From Betaproteobacteria bacterium LSUCC0117 (GTDB lineage Bacteria > Pseudomonadota > Gammaproteobacteria > Burkholderiales > Burkholderiaceae_C), in the NCBI GenBank assembly GCA_030441535.1, contig JAUJFZ010000006.1, positions 137,024 to 201,023 of the forward strand: DNA of 64,000 bases, in the 5' to 3' direction. The stretch's first letter is position 1, and every line of letters starts with the position of its first letter. The position numbers and the translations under genes are program-made. Below, piece by piece: positions 35,403 to 44,581 of the stretch. Below the pieces are notes generated by a model. That model did not search any database. It was given only the letters and a program-made list of their open reading frames with translations, and had not been told where the DNA came from.

Positions 35403-35894
35403 TTAGGTGCGCAATATTCTCTCACCACGGCCGATACCACAGGCACCGGTGCGCACCGTTTCCAAAATTGATGTCGGATCAAGCGCTTGCAAAAACGCGT
35501 CGTTTTTCGCTTGATCGCCCGTCAACTCAAGGGTGTAACTGCGGTCAGTTACGTCGATGATGCGACCACGGAAAATATCCGCCATCCGCTTCATTTCCTC
35601 GCGCTCCTTGCCAACCGCTCTAACTTTAACCAGCATCAACTCGCGCTCGGTGTAGGCGCCTTCTGTGAGGTCGACGACTTTAACCACTTCGATCAATCGG
35701 TTGAGGTGCTTGGTAATTTGCTCAATCACGTCATCTGAACCATTGGTTTGAATGGTCATGCGTGACAAGCTGGGATCTTCTGTGGGCGCAACAGTCAGTG
35801 ACTCGATGTTGTAGCCACGGGCTGAAAACAGGCCTACAACCCGCGACAGCGCGCCAGGTTCGTTCTCAAGGAGAACAGCAATAATGTGTTTCAT
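35403..35894 (-). CDS. ilvN: acetolactate synthase small (regulatory) subunit
   Basis: 163 residues. The ACT domain starts at once (KHIIAVLLENEPGALSRVVGLFSARGYNIESLTV), with the Asn and Gly of the valine site; the C-terminal domain includes DVTDRSYTLELTG. It binds the large subunit and gives valine feedback control. It follows ilvB after a 119-bp gap with a terminator-like hairpin. It may equally be called ilvH. Confidence 0.95.
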   Translation of the reverse strand: MKHIIAVLLENEPGALSRVVGLFSARGYNIESLTVAPTEDPSLSRMTIQTNGSDDVIEQITKHLNRLIEVVKVVDLTEGAYTERELMLVKVRAVGKEREEMKRMADIFRGRIIDVTDRSYTLELTGDQAKNDAFLQALDPTSILETVRTGACGIGRGERILRT

Positions 35895-35963
35895 CTAACA
35901 AGTCCTCTTTTCGCCGCCCTCCCCCAAGCACGGTAATGCTTGAGCTCGACGGACAATAGATTC

Positions 35964-35993
35964 TTTAAAAAGGGGTGCGCACGAAGCGCACCC
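35964..35993 (-). terminator. terminator-like hairpin between ilvB and ilvN
   Basis: On the minus strand GGGTGCGC-TTCGT-GCGCACCC followed by CTTTTTAAAG, starting 21 bases after the ilvB stop. Either partial termination sets the ilvB:ilvN ratio or the small subunit has its own promoter. Confidence 0.6.
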
Positions 35994-36013
35994 GCGCTGA
36001 GCGCTCGGGGCGC

Positions 36014-37792
36014 TTACAGGTCCTCAGAGCCCAAAAGCATCTCAGTGATGCCCTTACCCGCCTGGACCATTGGGAACACGTTCTCAGTGGGATCGGTACG
36101 GAAGTCGATAAACACCGTGCGATCTTTGAGCTTGCGTGCCTCGTGCAGCGCACCCTCGACGTCTTGTGGACGTTCGATCAGCATGCCAACGTGCCCATAA
36201 GACTCCGCCAGTTTGACAAAGTTGGGCAATGCATCCATGTAGCTGCTGCTGTAGCGACCGGCGTACTCCACCTCTTGCCACTGGCGAACCATTCCCAAGT
36301 AACGGTTGTTCAGGGACAGCACTTTGATGGGCGTGTTGTACTGCAAGCACGTGGAGAGCTCTTGGATACACATCTGCACCGAACCCTCGCCCGTCACGCA
36401 GAATACTTCCGATTCGGGCTTAGCCAGTTTGATACCCATGGCGTAAGGAATCCCCACACCCATGGTGCCCAAACCACCCGAGTTGATCCAGCGGCGCGGT
36501 TTGTCAAAACCATAGTACTGGGCAGCCCACATTTGGTGCTGACCCACGTCAGAGGTGACGTACGCATCCGCATCCTTGGTCATCTCCCACAACGTTTGAA
36601 TCACTTTTTGGGGCTTGATGACGTCTTGATTCTTGTCGTCGTAAGCCAGGCAGTTACGTGCGCGCCAGCCCTCGATGGCGGTCCACCACGCATCCAAGTC
36701 TTTGGGGTCAGCACGCTGGGATGACTCTTTGATCATGTTGATCAATTCACGCAACACGTCTTTACAGTCCCCCACGATCGGGATGTCGACCTTCACACGC
36801 TTGGAGATACTGCTGGGATCAACGTCAACGTGAATGATCTTGCGTTCGTTTTGCGCAAAGTGCTTGGGGTTACCAATCACGCGATCGTCAAACCGCGCGC
36901 CAACCGCCAACAGCACGTCGCAGTTCTGCATCGTGTTATTGGCTTCGATCGTGCCGTGCATGCCCAACATACCCAAGAAGCGCTTGTCGCTCGCGGGGAA
37001 TGCACCCAAACCCATTAAGGTGTTGGTCACGGGGTAACCCAGCAGGTCAACCAACTCGCGCAGCTCAGGCACGGCGTCCGCCATGAGCACGCCACCACCA
37101 GTATAGATATAGGGACGCTTGGCACTCAGCAGCAGCTGGAGCGCTTTACGAATTTGACCGCCATGCCCCTTGCGTACTGGGTTGTACGAGCGCATTTCGA
37201 CCTGCTCAGGGTAGCCGGTGTATGGGATGCGCTTAAAGGAAACGTCTTTTGGAATATCGACCACCACCGGTCCGGGACGACCTGAGCGGGCAATGTGGAA
37301 AGCCTTCTTCATGGTCATGGCAAGCTCTGCCACGTCTTTCACCAAGAAGTTGTGTTTGACGATTGGCCGTGTGATACCTACCGTGTCGCATTCTTGGAAG
37401 GCGTCCAAACCGATGGCCGCCGTGGGCACTTGGCCCGTGACGATCACCATCGGGATGCTGTCCATGTAGGCGGTTGCGATACCTGTCACGGCGTTCGTTA
37501 CACCGGGACCACTGGTCACAAGTGCCACGCCCACTTCGCCCGTCGCACGGGCAAATCCGTCGGCTGCGTGGACCGCTGCCTGTTCGTGGCGAACGAGCAC
37601 ATGCTGGATGGTATCTTGCTTGTAAAGCGCGTCGTAGATGTACAGGACCGCGCCACCAGGGTAACCCCAGATTTGCTTGACACCTTCGGCTTGTAATGCT
37701 TTGACGAGGATTTCCGCACCCATTAATTCAGGTGCGTCTGCGGCCGATGCAGCCAATGAGGCAGAGGCGTTCTCTGCAGTTGTAATTTTCAT
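36014..37792 (-). CDS. ilvB: acetolactate synthase large (catalytic) subunit
   Basis: 592 residues. The three thiamine-diphosphate enzyme domains are clear: GYPGGAVLYIYDALY with the catalytic Glu in RHEQAAVHAADGFAR; the FAD/central domain; and the ThDP motif GEGSVQMCIQELSTCLQYN. It condenses pyruvate with pyruvate or 2-oxobutyrate to begin valine, leucine and isoleucine synthesis. First gene of the ilvBNC run. A leader with an Ile/Val-rich frame and possible attenuator precedes it (37,820-37,961). Also could be named ilvI. Confidence 0.96.
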   Translation of the reverse strand: MKITTAENASASLAASAADAPELMGAEILVKALQAEGVKQIWGYPGGAVLYIYDALYKQDTIQHVLVRHEQAAVHAADGFARATGEVGVALVTSGPGVTNAVTGIATAYMDSIPMVIVTGQVPTAAIGLDAFQECDTVGITRPIVKHNFLVKDVAELAMTMKKAFHIARSGRPGPVVVDIPKDVSFKRIPYTGYPEQVEMRSYNPVRKGHGGQIRKALQLLLSAKRPYIYTGGGVLMADAVPELRELVDLLGYPVTNTLMGLGAFPASDKRFLGMLGMHGTIEANNTMQNCDVLLAVGARFDDRVIGNPKHFAQNERKIIHVDVDPSSISKRVKVDIPIVGDCKDVLRELINMIKESSQRADPKDLDAWWTAIEGWRARNCLAYDDKNQDVIKPQKVIQTLWEMTKDADAYVTSDVGQHQMWAAQYYGFDKPRRWINSGGLGTMGVGIPYAMGIKLAKPESEVFCVTGEGSVQMCIQELSTCLQYNTPIKVLSLNNRYLGMVRQWQEVEYAGRYSSSYMDALPNFVKLAESYGHVGMLIERPQDVEGALHEARKLKDRTVFIDFRTDPTENVFPMVQAGKGITEMLLGSEDL

Positions 37793-37819
37793 GATGAACC
37801 TTTGAGATTTTCTCTAACG

Positions 37820-37961
37820 AAAAACCGTGGGTGCCACTTCCGAAATTCTTTTGGAATCAGGTCATGACTTGAGACAACAGTCATTGGGCGGCATTTGTAT
37901 AGACCACCACGGCTGTTATCCGTTTGCGGGTAATCAGTGCAACCAGAATTATTACATCAAT
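37820..37961 (-). promoter_or_regulatory. possible ilvB attenuator leader
   Basis: A 26-codon frame (37961-37881, minus) ends in TGA; 12 of its codons are Ile, Val or Leu, including a GTG-GTG-GTC run, but it has no ATG, only ATT, CTG or GTG starts. CCGTGGTG overlapping the valine codons (37912-37905) can pair with CACCCACGG (37833-37825), which is followed by TTTTT. An ATGACT/AGTCAT hairpin lies inside. Confidence 0.4.
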
Positions 37962-38030
37962 TTACGCGGTTTACGGGGATACCCGTAGTTGCCAATTAAA
38001 AAGCGTGCGACTAATGCGACAATTCGCCCC

Positions 38031-38531
38031 ATGGATACCGAAATCCCCCTCCCCAGCCTGAGACGGCGCATGGCCGCGTGGCTCTATGAAGGCATGCTGC
38101 TATTCGGCGTGGTTTTTGTGATCAGCTACGTCTTCAGTGTGCTCACGAATACCCGCCACGCGCTCGACCACCGCATGGCCCAACAATTTACCGTTTTTTT
38201 GGGTTTGGCGGTTTATTTCATCTGGCAATGGCGCCGGAGTGGCCAAACATTGGCAATGAAGACTTGGCACATCAAACTGGTCGCAGCCGATGGTCGCTCC
38301 CCGCTGGCCCTGAGCCAGGCGGTGATCCGGTACCTCATCAGCTACATCTGGTTCGTACCAGGGCTTGCAGTGGCAAAGGCTTTCGAGTTGGGTACCGCTG
38401 CAACGGTTTGGACCGTCATTGCGTGGGTGGTCATTTGGGCGCTACTCAGCAAACTAAACCCTACCAAGCAGTTCCTACATGATCGAGTGGCCAAAACGGC
38501 CTTGATCAGCGTAGCCCCTGTCCGCCAATAA
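38031..38531 (+). CDS. RDD-family membrane protein
   Basis: 166 residues from ATG 38031. The RDD features appear as LRRRMAAWLYEGMLLFGVVF, then TLAMKTWHIKLV, and a final arginine-aspartate region (HDRVAKTALI). Three to four membrane helices are predicted. RDD proteins are linked to ion or solute transport, but the role is mostly unknown. It is divergent from ilvB, as in related genomes, and begins a short run with dgkA and the LOG gene. Inner membrane. Confidence 0.85.
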   Translation: MDTEIPLPSLRRRMAAWLYEGMLLFGVVFVISYVFSVLTNTRHALDHRMAQQFTVFLGLAVYFIWQWRRSGQTLAMKTWHIKLVAADGRSPLALSQAVIRYLISYIWFVPGLAVAKAFELGTAATVWTVIAWVVIWALLSKLNPTKQFLHDRVAKTALISVAPVRQ

Positions 38532-38533
38532 CC

Positions 38534-38911
38534 ATGCATACGCAACACACCAAACCAGCTCGCGGCATCAGGCGCGTGGTGAATGCTTTCGGCTATTCCG
38601 TTGAGGGATTGAAAGCTGGTCTCACCGAGCCCGCATTCTTGGAAGAGTCCTTATTAGCTTCCATCATGATCCCGGCAGCTTTCTGGTTGGGACAGGGTTG
38701 GGTTGAGGTGAGTTTGCTGATTTCAGTTGTTATTTTGGTTTTGGTGGCCGAGCTCCTCAACACCGGTATCGAGGCTGCGATCGACCACATCAGCCTTGAG
38801 CGTCACCCTCTCGCCAAGCGCGCCAAAGACGTCGGAAGTGCCGCTGTCATGTTGGCGCTGCTGTTGTGCGGCGGCGTATGGCTGGCCGCCCTCATTAATC
38901 GCTTTGCTTAA
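38534..38911 (+). CDS. dgkA: diacylglycerol kinase
   Basis: 125 residues, standard for the small trimeric integral-membrane kinase. The catalytic core VAELLNTGIEAAIDHIS carries the two glutamates and the Asn of the DgkA active site, followed by HPLAKRAKDVGSAAVMLAL. It phosphorylates diacylglycerol to phosphatidic acid, recycling lipid from membrane-derived oligosaccharide synthesis. Starts two bases after the RDD stop, so coupled. Confidence 0.95.
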   Translation: MHTQHTKPARGIRRVVNAFGYSVEGLKAGLTEPAFLEESLLASIMIPAAFWLGQGWVEVSLLISVVILVLVAELLNTGIEAAIDHISLERHPLAKRAKDVGSAAVMLALLLCGGVWLAALINRFA

Positions 38912-38918
38912 TTTGTCC

Positions 38919-39515
38919 ATGACCACGCCCGCATCAAACAGTTCCCATTTCTCAGTTGCGGTTTATTGCGGCTCGCGCGATGGTGATAACCCCGCGTTTT
39001 TGGAGGCAGCAGTCCAGACTGGGCACTGGATCGGTGCGCATGGCGGGCAACTCGTCTACGGCGGTGGTAACTCGGGCTTGATGGGATACACCGCGAGAGC
39101 CTGCCAAGCCGCGGGGGGTCGGGTACTCGGCGTCATGCCGCAGGCCTTGGTTGATCGCGAGGTTGCTAACCTCGACTGCGATGAATTGATCGTGGTGCAA
39201 ACCATGCACGAGCGCAAGCAAATCATGGCTGAGCGCGCGGATGCATTCGTAGCGCTACCCGGCGGCATCGGCACGTTCGAAGAGTTTTTTGAAATCTGGA
39301 CTTGGCGCCAACTCGGTTATCACAACAAACCGGTCGGTCTGCTGAACGTTGCTGGGTATTACGACACCCTGCTGTCTTTCGTGGGTCAAGCGGTCCAACA
39401 CCGCTTCATGGACGATCGGCAGATGGGATTATTCGAAGTCACCGACGAGGTGTCAGTGCTACTACCCAGCTTAGTCTCACAAGCTGGGTTCTCTGAGGTT
39501 TTTGGGACCTATTGA
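38919..39515 (+). CDS. LOG family protein (cytokinin-activating 5'-phosphoribohydrolase type)
   Basis: 198 residues from ATG 38919, seven bases after the dgkA stop; the open frame runs upstream across dgkA, but only this start gives the family N-terminus (VAVYCGSRDGDNP). The nucleotide-binding motif GGGNSGLMG and catalytic PGGIGTFEEFFE are present. LOG enzymes cleave adenosine or cytokinin nucleotide monophosphates to base plus ribose phosphate. In bacteria the physiological substrate is often unclear. Cytoplasmic. Confidence 0.9.
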   Translation: MTTPASNSSHFSVAVYCGSRDGDNPAFLEAAVQTGHWIGAHGGQLVYGGGNSGLMGYTARACQAAGGRVLGVMPQALVDREVANLDCDELIVVQTMHERKQIMAERADAFVALPGGIGTFEEFFEIWTWRQLGYHNKPVGLLNVAGYYDTLLSFVGQAVQHRFMDDRQMGLFEVTDEVSVLLPSLVSQAGFSEVFGTY

Positions 39516-39518
39516 CGC

Positions 39519-39857
39519 TCAGATCGCGCTTTCGTCCTCTTCACCTGTTCGGATACGGACGACGCGCTCCACCGGCGTGACAAAAATTTTACCGTCACCG
39601 ATTTTGCCCGTACGAGCCGCCGTGACGATGGCATCAACGCAACGGTCAACGTCCATCGAATTCACAACAACCTCCACCTTCACCTTCGGTAAGAAATCGA
39701 CCACATACTCAGCGCCACGGTACAGCTCGGTGTGTCCCTTTTGACGGCCGAAGCCTTTGACTTCAGTCACAGTCAGGCCCGTCACGCCCTGCTCTGCCAA
39801 CGCTTCGCGAACCTCTTCCAATTTAAAGGGTTTGATCACGGCGGTAATTTGTTTCAC
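39519..39857 (-). CDS. glnK: nitrogen regulatory P-II protein
   Basis: 112 residues from GTG 39857 with AAGGAG ahead of it, the exact P-II length. Tyr51 of the T-loop, the uridylylation site, is in LYRGAEYVVDFLPK. The ATP/2-oxoglutarate site residues lie in TGKIGDGKIFVTPVE. P-II proteins signal nitrogen and carbon status to glutamine synthetase regulation, NtrB or the AmtB transporter. GlnB and GlnK cannot be told apart without amtB, which is not adjacent; the symbol is therefore tentative. Convergent with the LOG gene. Confidence 0.93.
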   Translation of the reverse strand: MKQITAVIKPFKLEEVREALAEQGVTGLTVTEVKGFGRQKGHTELYRGAEYVVDFLPKVKVEVVVNSMDVDRCVDAIVTAARTGKIGDGKIFVTPVERVVRIRTGEEDESAI

Positions 39858-39924
39858 GGTGGCTCCTTGAATGCACAATCTATAGTCACATTATGCCCAT
39901 TTGCTGACCAAGAAATCGATACCC

Positions 39925-40935
39925 ATGCATGCCCTACCCCAACACGTACCTTTGATCGCAACCCTGCGCGGCGGCCACCCTGAGAACATCTACTACGGCT
40001 CGATTGCCGTGGTCAATGCCAATGGTCGTTTGGTATCTCGAATGGGTGATACCAGCACGCCCATGTTCACCCGCTCCGCCCTCAAGCCCTTTCAGGCCAT
40101 GCCATTGATCGCTGGCTTTTCGGACCCCTACAACCTATCCGATGCGGATGTAGCGCTCCTGTGCGCAAGCCATAACGGCGAGGCGGCGCACAGCAGCCGA
40201 GCCGGCGCCCTATTGAAGCGCGCTGGATGCCAAGAAGCCGACTTGCAATGTGGCACACACGTTCCGTTTTATTACACAACCAATCAATTACCAACGCCCG
40301 ACAAAGGCAGCTACGGGCGACTTCAACACAACTGCTCAGGCAAACATGCCGGGATGTTGATGCTCGCCCGCGCCCTCGGCGAACCCATCGAAACCTATAC
40401 CCAAACAACCCACCGCGTGCAGGCGGTCGTACGCGACAGCGTGTCCCATTTCACAGAGGTTCCCGCGGCGAAGTTGGTCGTGGGAATCGACGGCTGCAGC
40501 GTCCCGAACTACGCCATTCCACTGGCAGCTTTGGCCCTGGCATACGCCAAGCTCACTCGTCAGGCAGCTGATCCGGTATACGGCGATGCGCCTGCTCGCG
40601 TATTCCAAGCGATGGCGCAACACGGCGCACTGGTCAGCGGCATGGGCCGTAACGACTTGGCACTCAATCGGGCTGGCGGCGGCGACTGGATCGCCAAGTT
40701 CGGCGCTGATGGCGTCCAGGCCATCGCAAGTCGCTCGCGCCAACAAGCCATCGCCGTGAAGATCGCGGATGGTAATCTGCCCATGTTGATGTGGATTGTC
40801 ATCAATGTGTTGGAGCAGCTGGGCTGGATGACCGACAGCGCCCGTCACGCCCTAAAGAGCTATGTGCCTGGCCCACTGCTCAACGTTGCTGGGCTCGAGG
40901 TGGGCGAAACCCGCCCTGTTTTCCAGATGCCCTGA
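39925..40935 (+). CDS. L-asparaginase, class 3 (Rhizobium-type, asparaginase II family)
   Basis: 336 residues from ATG 39925. Family marks: LRGGHPENIYYGSIAVV, the catalytic-type Ser and Lys in FTRSALKPFQAMP, and LQHNCSGKHAGMLMLA, matching the Rhizobium etli asparaginase group rather than the classic E. coli type. It hydrolyses asparagine to aspartate and ammonia. Placed divergently from the P-II gene, so a link to nitrogen status is possible. No signal peptide: cytoplasmic. Confidence 0.85.
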   Translation: MHALPQHVPLIATLRGGHPENIYYGSIAVVNANGRLVSRMGDTSTPMFTRSALKPFQAMPLIAGFSDPYNLSDADVALLCASHNGEAAHSSRAGALLKRAGCQEADLQCGTHVPFYYTTNQLPTPDKGSYGRLQHNCSGKHAGMLMLARALGEPIETYTQTTHRVQAVVRDSVSHFTEVPAAKLVVGIDGCSVPNYAIPLAALALAYAKLTRQAADPVYGDAPARVFQAMAQHGALVSGMGRNDLALNRAGGGDWIAKFGADGVQAIASRSRQQAIAVKIADGNLPMLMWIVINVLEQLGWMTDSARHALKSYVPGPLLNVAGLEVGETRPVFQMP

Positions 40936-42606
40936 TTAACGAAACGCGTTGGTGATGGGATAACGCCAGTCTTTGCCAAACCCCCGATGGGTCAAACGAA
41001 TACCCACAGGTGATTGGCGGCGTTTGTACTCATTCAAACGCACCAAACGAACCACCTGCATCACGGCTGCTTCGTCAAAGCCAGCGGCAATGATGTCAGC
41101 GGCAGATTGGTCCGCCTCGATGTAGCGGGACAAAATTGCATCCAACACCTCGTAGGGCGGCAGGCTATCCTCGTCCTTTTGGTCAGCACGCAATTCAGCG
41201 CTCGGTGGGCGCGTGATGATTCGCGTGGGGATCGGGTTTTCTATGCCCCCCAAGGGATTATTGGCATTGCGCCAATGCGCCACGGCGAATACCTTGGTTT
41301 TGAAAACGTCTTTTATGACTGCATAGCCACCCGCCATATCGCCGTAGAGTGTGCAATAGCCCGTTGCCATTTCGCTCTTATTGCCTGTCGTCAGCACGAT
41401 GCTGCCGAATTTGTTGGACAGCGCCATCAACAGGGTGCCACGGATACGGGCCTGTAGGTTTTCCTCGGTGGTGTCTTCCGACAAGCCTTCAAACTCTGTC
41501 GCGAGCGAGCGCTTGAAGGTTTCGAAATGCGGCGCAATGTCAATTTCGTCGTAACGCACGTTCAAACGCTTGGCCATGTCGCGCGCATCAATCCAAGAGA
41601 TGTCCGCCGTGTAGGGAGACGGCATCATCACGGCGCGAACGCGATCCGCACCCAACGCATCCACCGCCACTGCCATCACAACCGCTGAATCGATACCACC
41701 GCTCAGGCCAAGCACCACGCTGGGGAAGCGGTTCTTCTCCACGTAATCGCGCACCCCCATGACCAAGGTTCGCCAAAGATCAGCCATTTCACCGTCAAGC
41801 GGTGCCAGATGGGCTGTATCCGGCTGCTCGTTGAACACAAGTGAGAGCGGCCACGTGACAACAGCCTCTTCAAAGCCCGGTGTACGTGCGACGACTTGCC
41901 CATTTGCGGTAGCCATGAAACTGCGGCCCTCGAATACGACCTCATCCTGCCCGCCGACCAGATGTGCATAAATCAATGGTCGCGCGCAGGCCTGTGCGCG
42001 TGCGCACATGGTTGCTTCGCGCTGCTCGCTCTTACCGAGGTGAAAGGGTGAGGCGTTGATCACGACCAAAACATCAGCACCCGCTGCAACCGCCGCAGCG
42101 GCAGGCGCTTCAAACCACGCGTCTTCGCAAATGAGCAAACCCAGGCGTGTACCGGCGACCTCGAATACACAGGTTTCGGTACCTGGCGCGAAGTAACGGC
42201 GTTCATCGAACACCTGGTAATTGGGGAGACATTGTTTCGCGTAGGTGTGCAGAATTCGCCCCTCACAAACAACAGACGCCGCATTGTGGCAAGCGGGCAT
42301 CGCAACGCTGCTGGTCCGCAACGGTTCGCCCTCGATCCGTTGCGGGTGACCAACTACGATTGCGAGGTTTTTAAGCCCCGCGGTCTGCGTGACCAACCAT
42401 TTCAAGGCATCATCACAGGCATCTAAAAATTGTGGTCTGAGGTATAAATCTTCAGCTGCATAACCTGATAGCGACAGCTCTGGCGTCAACAATACCTGCG
42501 CCCCTGCGGCTTGCGCTTGCAACGCCGAGTCCAGGATGCGCTGGGCGTTTCCCTTTATATCGCCAACAACGAAATCTAACTGAGCAACTGAAATACGAAT
42601 GGACAT
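40936..42606 (-). CDS. nadE: glutamine-dependent NAD+ synthetase
   Basis: 556 residues from ATG 42606 (MSIRISVAQLDFVVGDI). The N-terminal nitrilase-type amidase domain has Glu, Lys and Cys (LLICEDAWFE, then ADVLVVINASPFHLGK), and the C-terminal synthetase domain has the P-loop GLSGGIDSAVV near residue 285 and the GNKSEMATGY segment. It amidates deamido-NAD with ammonia taken from glutamine. Its start overlaps or abuts the divergent GNAT gene. Cytoplasmic. Confidence 0.95.
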   Translation of the reverse strand: MSIRISVAQLDFVVGDIKGNAQRILDSALQAQAAGAQVLLTPELSLSGYAAEDLYLRPQFLDACDDALKWLVTQTAGLKNLAIVVGHPQRIEGEPLRTSSVAMPACHNAASVVCEGRILHTYAKQCLPNYQVFDERRYFAPGTETCVFEVAGTRLGLLICEDAWFEAPAAAAVAAGADVLVVINASPFHLGKSEQREATMCARAQACARPLIYAHLVGGQDEVVFEGRSFMATANGQVVARTPGFEEAVVTWPLSLVFNEQPDTAHLAPLDGEMADLWRTLVMGVRDYVEKNRFPSVVLGLSGGIDSAVVMAVAVDALGADRVRAVMMPSPYTADISWIDARDMAKRLNVRYDEIDIAPHFETFKRSLATEFEGLSEDTTEENLQARIRGTLLMALSNKFGSIVLTTGNKSEMATGYCTLYGDMAGGYAVIKDVFKTKVFAVAHWRNANNPLGGIENPIPTRIITRPPSAELRADQKDEDSLPPYEVLDAILSRYIEADQSAADIIAAGFDEAAVMQVVRLVRLNEYKRRQSPVGIRLTHRGFGKDWRYPITNAFR

Positions 42607-42646
42607 GGAAGCAAATAGTTCGGACCGGACGCCAGCGCCTGACGAG

Positions 42647-43861
42647 ATGTCCGAGCGCACAAACGCTAATTATGTCATTCGGATTGTGACGGACCCGACT
42701 ACCATCGATGCTGAGCAATGGGATCACCTGCAGCGCCAACAGCCCCGTGCCACACTCAACCCATTCATGCGCCGCCATTACCTCGCGGCCATGCATGACA
42801 GCCTGAGCGCAGTTGAGGAGACCGGCTGGAAACCCCAGTTTGTAACCCTTTGGGCCAAGGATCAGCTGGTTGCTGCGTGTGCACTGTACCTTAAAACGCA
42901 CTCGTACGGAGAGTATGTATTTGACTGGGCATGGGCCCGCGCCTACGCGGATAACCAGATGGCTTACTACCCAAAGGCCATCGTGGCAGCACCGTTTACG
43001 CCCGTGCCGGGGCCCCGCTTGCTGGCAACCTCACCGCAGGCTAAACAGTCCTTGCTGGAGGCCACCATCGCGCACTGCCAAACGCTCGGCGTGTCGTCAT
43101 TACACGTGTTGTTTGCGGACGCGACCGATATTCGGATCTGCGAGTCGGCTGGCCTGATGCGACGCGAAACCGTTCAATTCCATTGGCTCAACCAAAAACC
43201 AGAGCTCTTTGGCGGCGGGCGCTTCAGCGATTTCGATGACTTTTTGTCCAGCTTAAACCAGGACAAGCGAAAGAAAATCAAGCAGGAGCGCCGAAAGGTG
43301 AGGGAGGCGGGGGTTACTTTTGAGACTTTTGCGGGTCCTGCGATCACGGACGCACATTGGGCGTTGTTTTATCAGTGCTACGAGCGCACCTATCTTGAAC
43401 ATGGCAACGCGCCCTACCTGACGCCCGCTTTTTTTGAGGCCATGCGACGAGACATGCCCGAGAATTGGGTCTTGTTTGTCGCAAAAGCGCCCGATGGCAC
43501 CCCCTTCGCGACCAGCCTAATTGGCCTATCGCGCGATACGGTGACGGCACAACCGCAGGTGGCCTACGGTCGATACTGGGGTGCATTAGCGCGGGTGGAT
43601 TGCCTGCATTTTGAGGCTTGTTATTACCAGCCGATTGCCTGGTGTATCACGAACGGTGTCGCCCGGTTCGAAGGTGGCGCACAAGGCGAGCACAAAATGG
43701 CCAGGGCATTGATGCCCGTGCGCACCTTCAGCGCCCACTGGTTGGCGCACCCGGCATTTTCAGCAGCGGTGGACCGCTACCTTGAGCGAGAGCGCGACGG
43801 CATCGAGGACTACGTTGACCACTTGGGACAACGCAGCCCGTTCAAGGCCATCGCCGGCTAA
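42647..43861 (+). CDS. GNAT-superfamily protein, COG3146 (peptidogalycan-biosynthesis-like)
   Basis: 404 residues from ATG 42647; the frame is open to ATG codons at 42599 and 42605, which would overlap nadE. Two GNAT-like halves are suggested: FVTLWAKDQLVAACALYLKTHSYGEYVFDWAWA, then KRKKIKQERRKVREAGVTF and the conserved ARFEGGAQGEHKMARALMPV near the C-terminus. COG3146 members resemble FemAB-type acyltransferases. The substrate is unknown. Divergent from nadE. Confidence 0.82.
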   Translation: MSERTNANYVIRIVTDPTTIDAEQWDHLQRQQPRATLNPFMRRHYLAAMHDSLSAVEETGWKPQFVTLWAKDQLVAACALYLKTHSYGEYVFDWAWARAYADNQMAYYPKAIVAAPFTPVPGPRLLATSPQAKQSLLEATIAHCQTLGVSSLHVLFADATDIRICESAGLMRRETVQFHWLNQKPELFGGGRFSDFDDFLSSLNQDKRKKIKQERRKVREAGVTFETFAGPAITDAHWALFYQCYERTYLEHGNAPYLTPAFFEAMRRDMPENWVLFVAKAPDGTPFATSLIGLSRDTVTAQPQVAYGRYWGALARVDCLHFEACYYQPIAWCITNGVARFEGGAQGEHKMARALMPVRTFSAHWLAHPAFSAAVDRYLERERDGIEDYVDHLGQRSPFKAIAG

Positions 43862-43874
43862 CGAATCTCGTGAC

Positions 43875-44408
43875 TTATTTCGCGGCGAGGTAGTTCGCCA
43901 CACCTTCGGCCACTTCTTGACGTGCAGCATCAGGGCCTTCCCAGCCCAAGATCTTGACCCACTTACCTTCCTCGAGGTCTTTGTAGTGTTCAAAGAAGTG
44001 GGAGATGGTCTTCAAACGCATCGGATTAAGGTCCTCAGGCTTTTGCCATTGGGTATAAATGGATAGGATTTTGTCGATTGGCACCGCCAAGACCTTCCCG
44101 TCAATACCCGCCTCGTCCTCCATCTTCAGAATACCAATGGGGCGGCAAAGAACGACCACACCCGGAATCAATGGCACCGGCGTGATAACCAAAACATCAA
44201 CGGGATCACCATCGCCTGAGAGTGTTTGGGGCACATAACCGTAGTTGGTGGGGTAATGCATCGATGTGCTCATGAATCGATCGACAAAAATCGCACCAGT
44301 CGCCTTATCGACCTCATATTTGACGGGGTCAGCGTTCATCGGGATTTCAATAACGACGTTAAAGGTGTTGGGTGCATCTTCACCGGGCGAAACAATATTG
44401 AGTGACAT
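43875..44408 (-). CDS. ppa: inorganic pyrophosphatase, family I
   Basis: 177 residues, the usual bacterial length. The signature DGDPVDVLV supplies the metal-binding aspartates, preceded by YGYVPQTL. Hydrolyses pyrophosphate to phosphate and drives biosynthesis. It is divergent from the membrane pyrophosphatase gene hppA, so soluble and energy-conserving enzymes share an intergenic region of 237 bases. Cytoplasmic. Confidence 0.96.
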   Translation of the reverse strand: MSLNIVSPGEDAPNTFNVVIEIPMNADPVKYEVDKATGAIFVDRFMSTSMHYPTNYGYVPQTLSGDGDPVDVLVITPVPLIPGVVVLCRPIGILKMEDEAGIDGKVLAVPIDKILSIYTQWQKPEDLNPMRLKTISHFFEHYKDLEEGKWVKILGWEGPDAARQEVAEGVANYLAAK

Positions 44409-44581
44409 GATTTTTTTCGAAAATGTTTTTAAGACAAAGAACCTAGGTATTTTACCTATTAGCGCTTACCCTAAATTTACGGACATCGTGAATTTCTGGG
44501 CTACAAAAACTTTGTAAACACGACTACATTCCATGTGTTGGCCAATTACCGACCCCATCTAGAGCGGGTAAAGTGAGGAAG

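Noticed and set aside
38534..38918. Longer LOG protein starting inside dgkA
   Set aside because: The added residues come from the dgkA region read out of frame; the ATG at 38,919 gives the family N-terminus.
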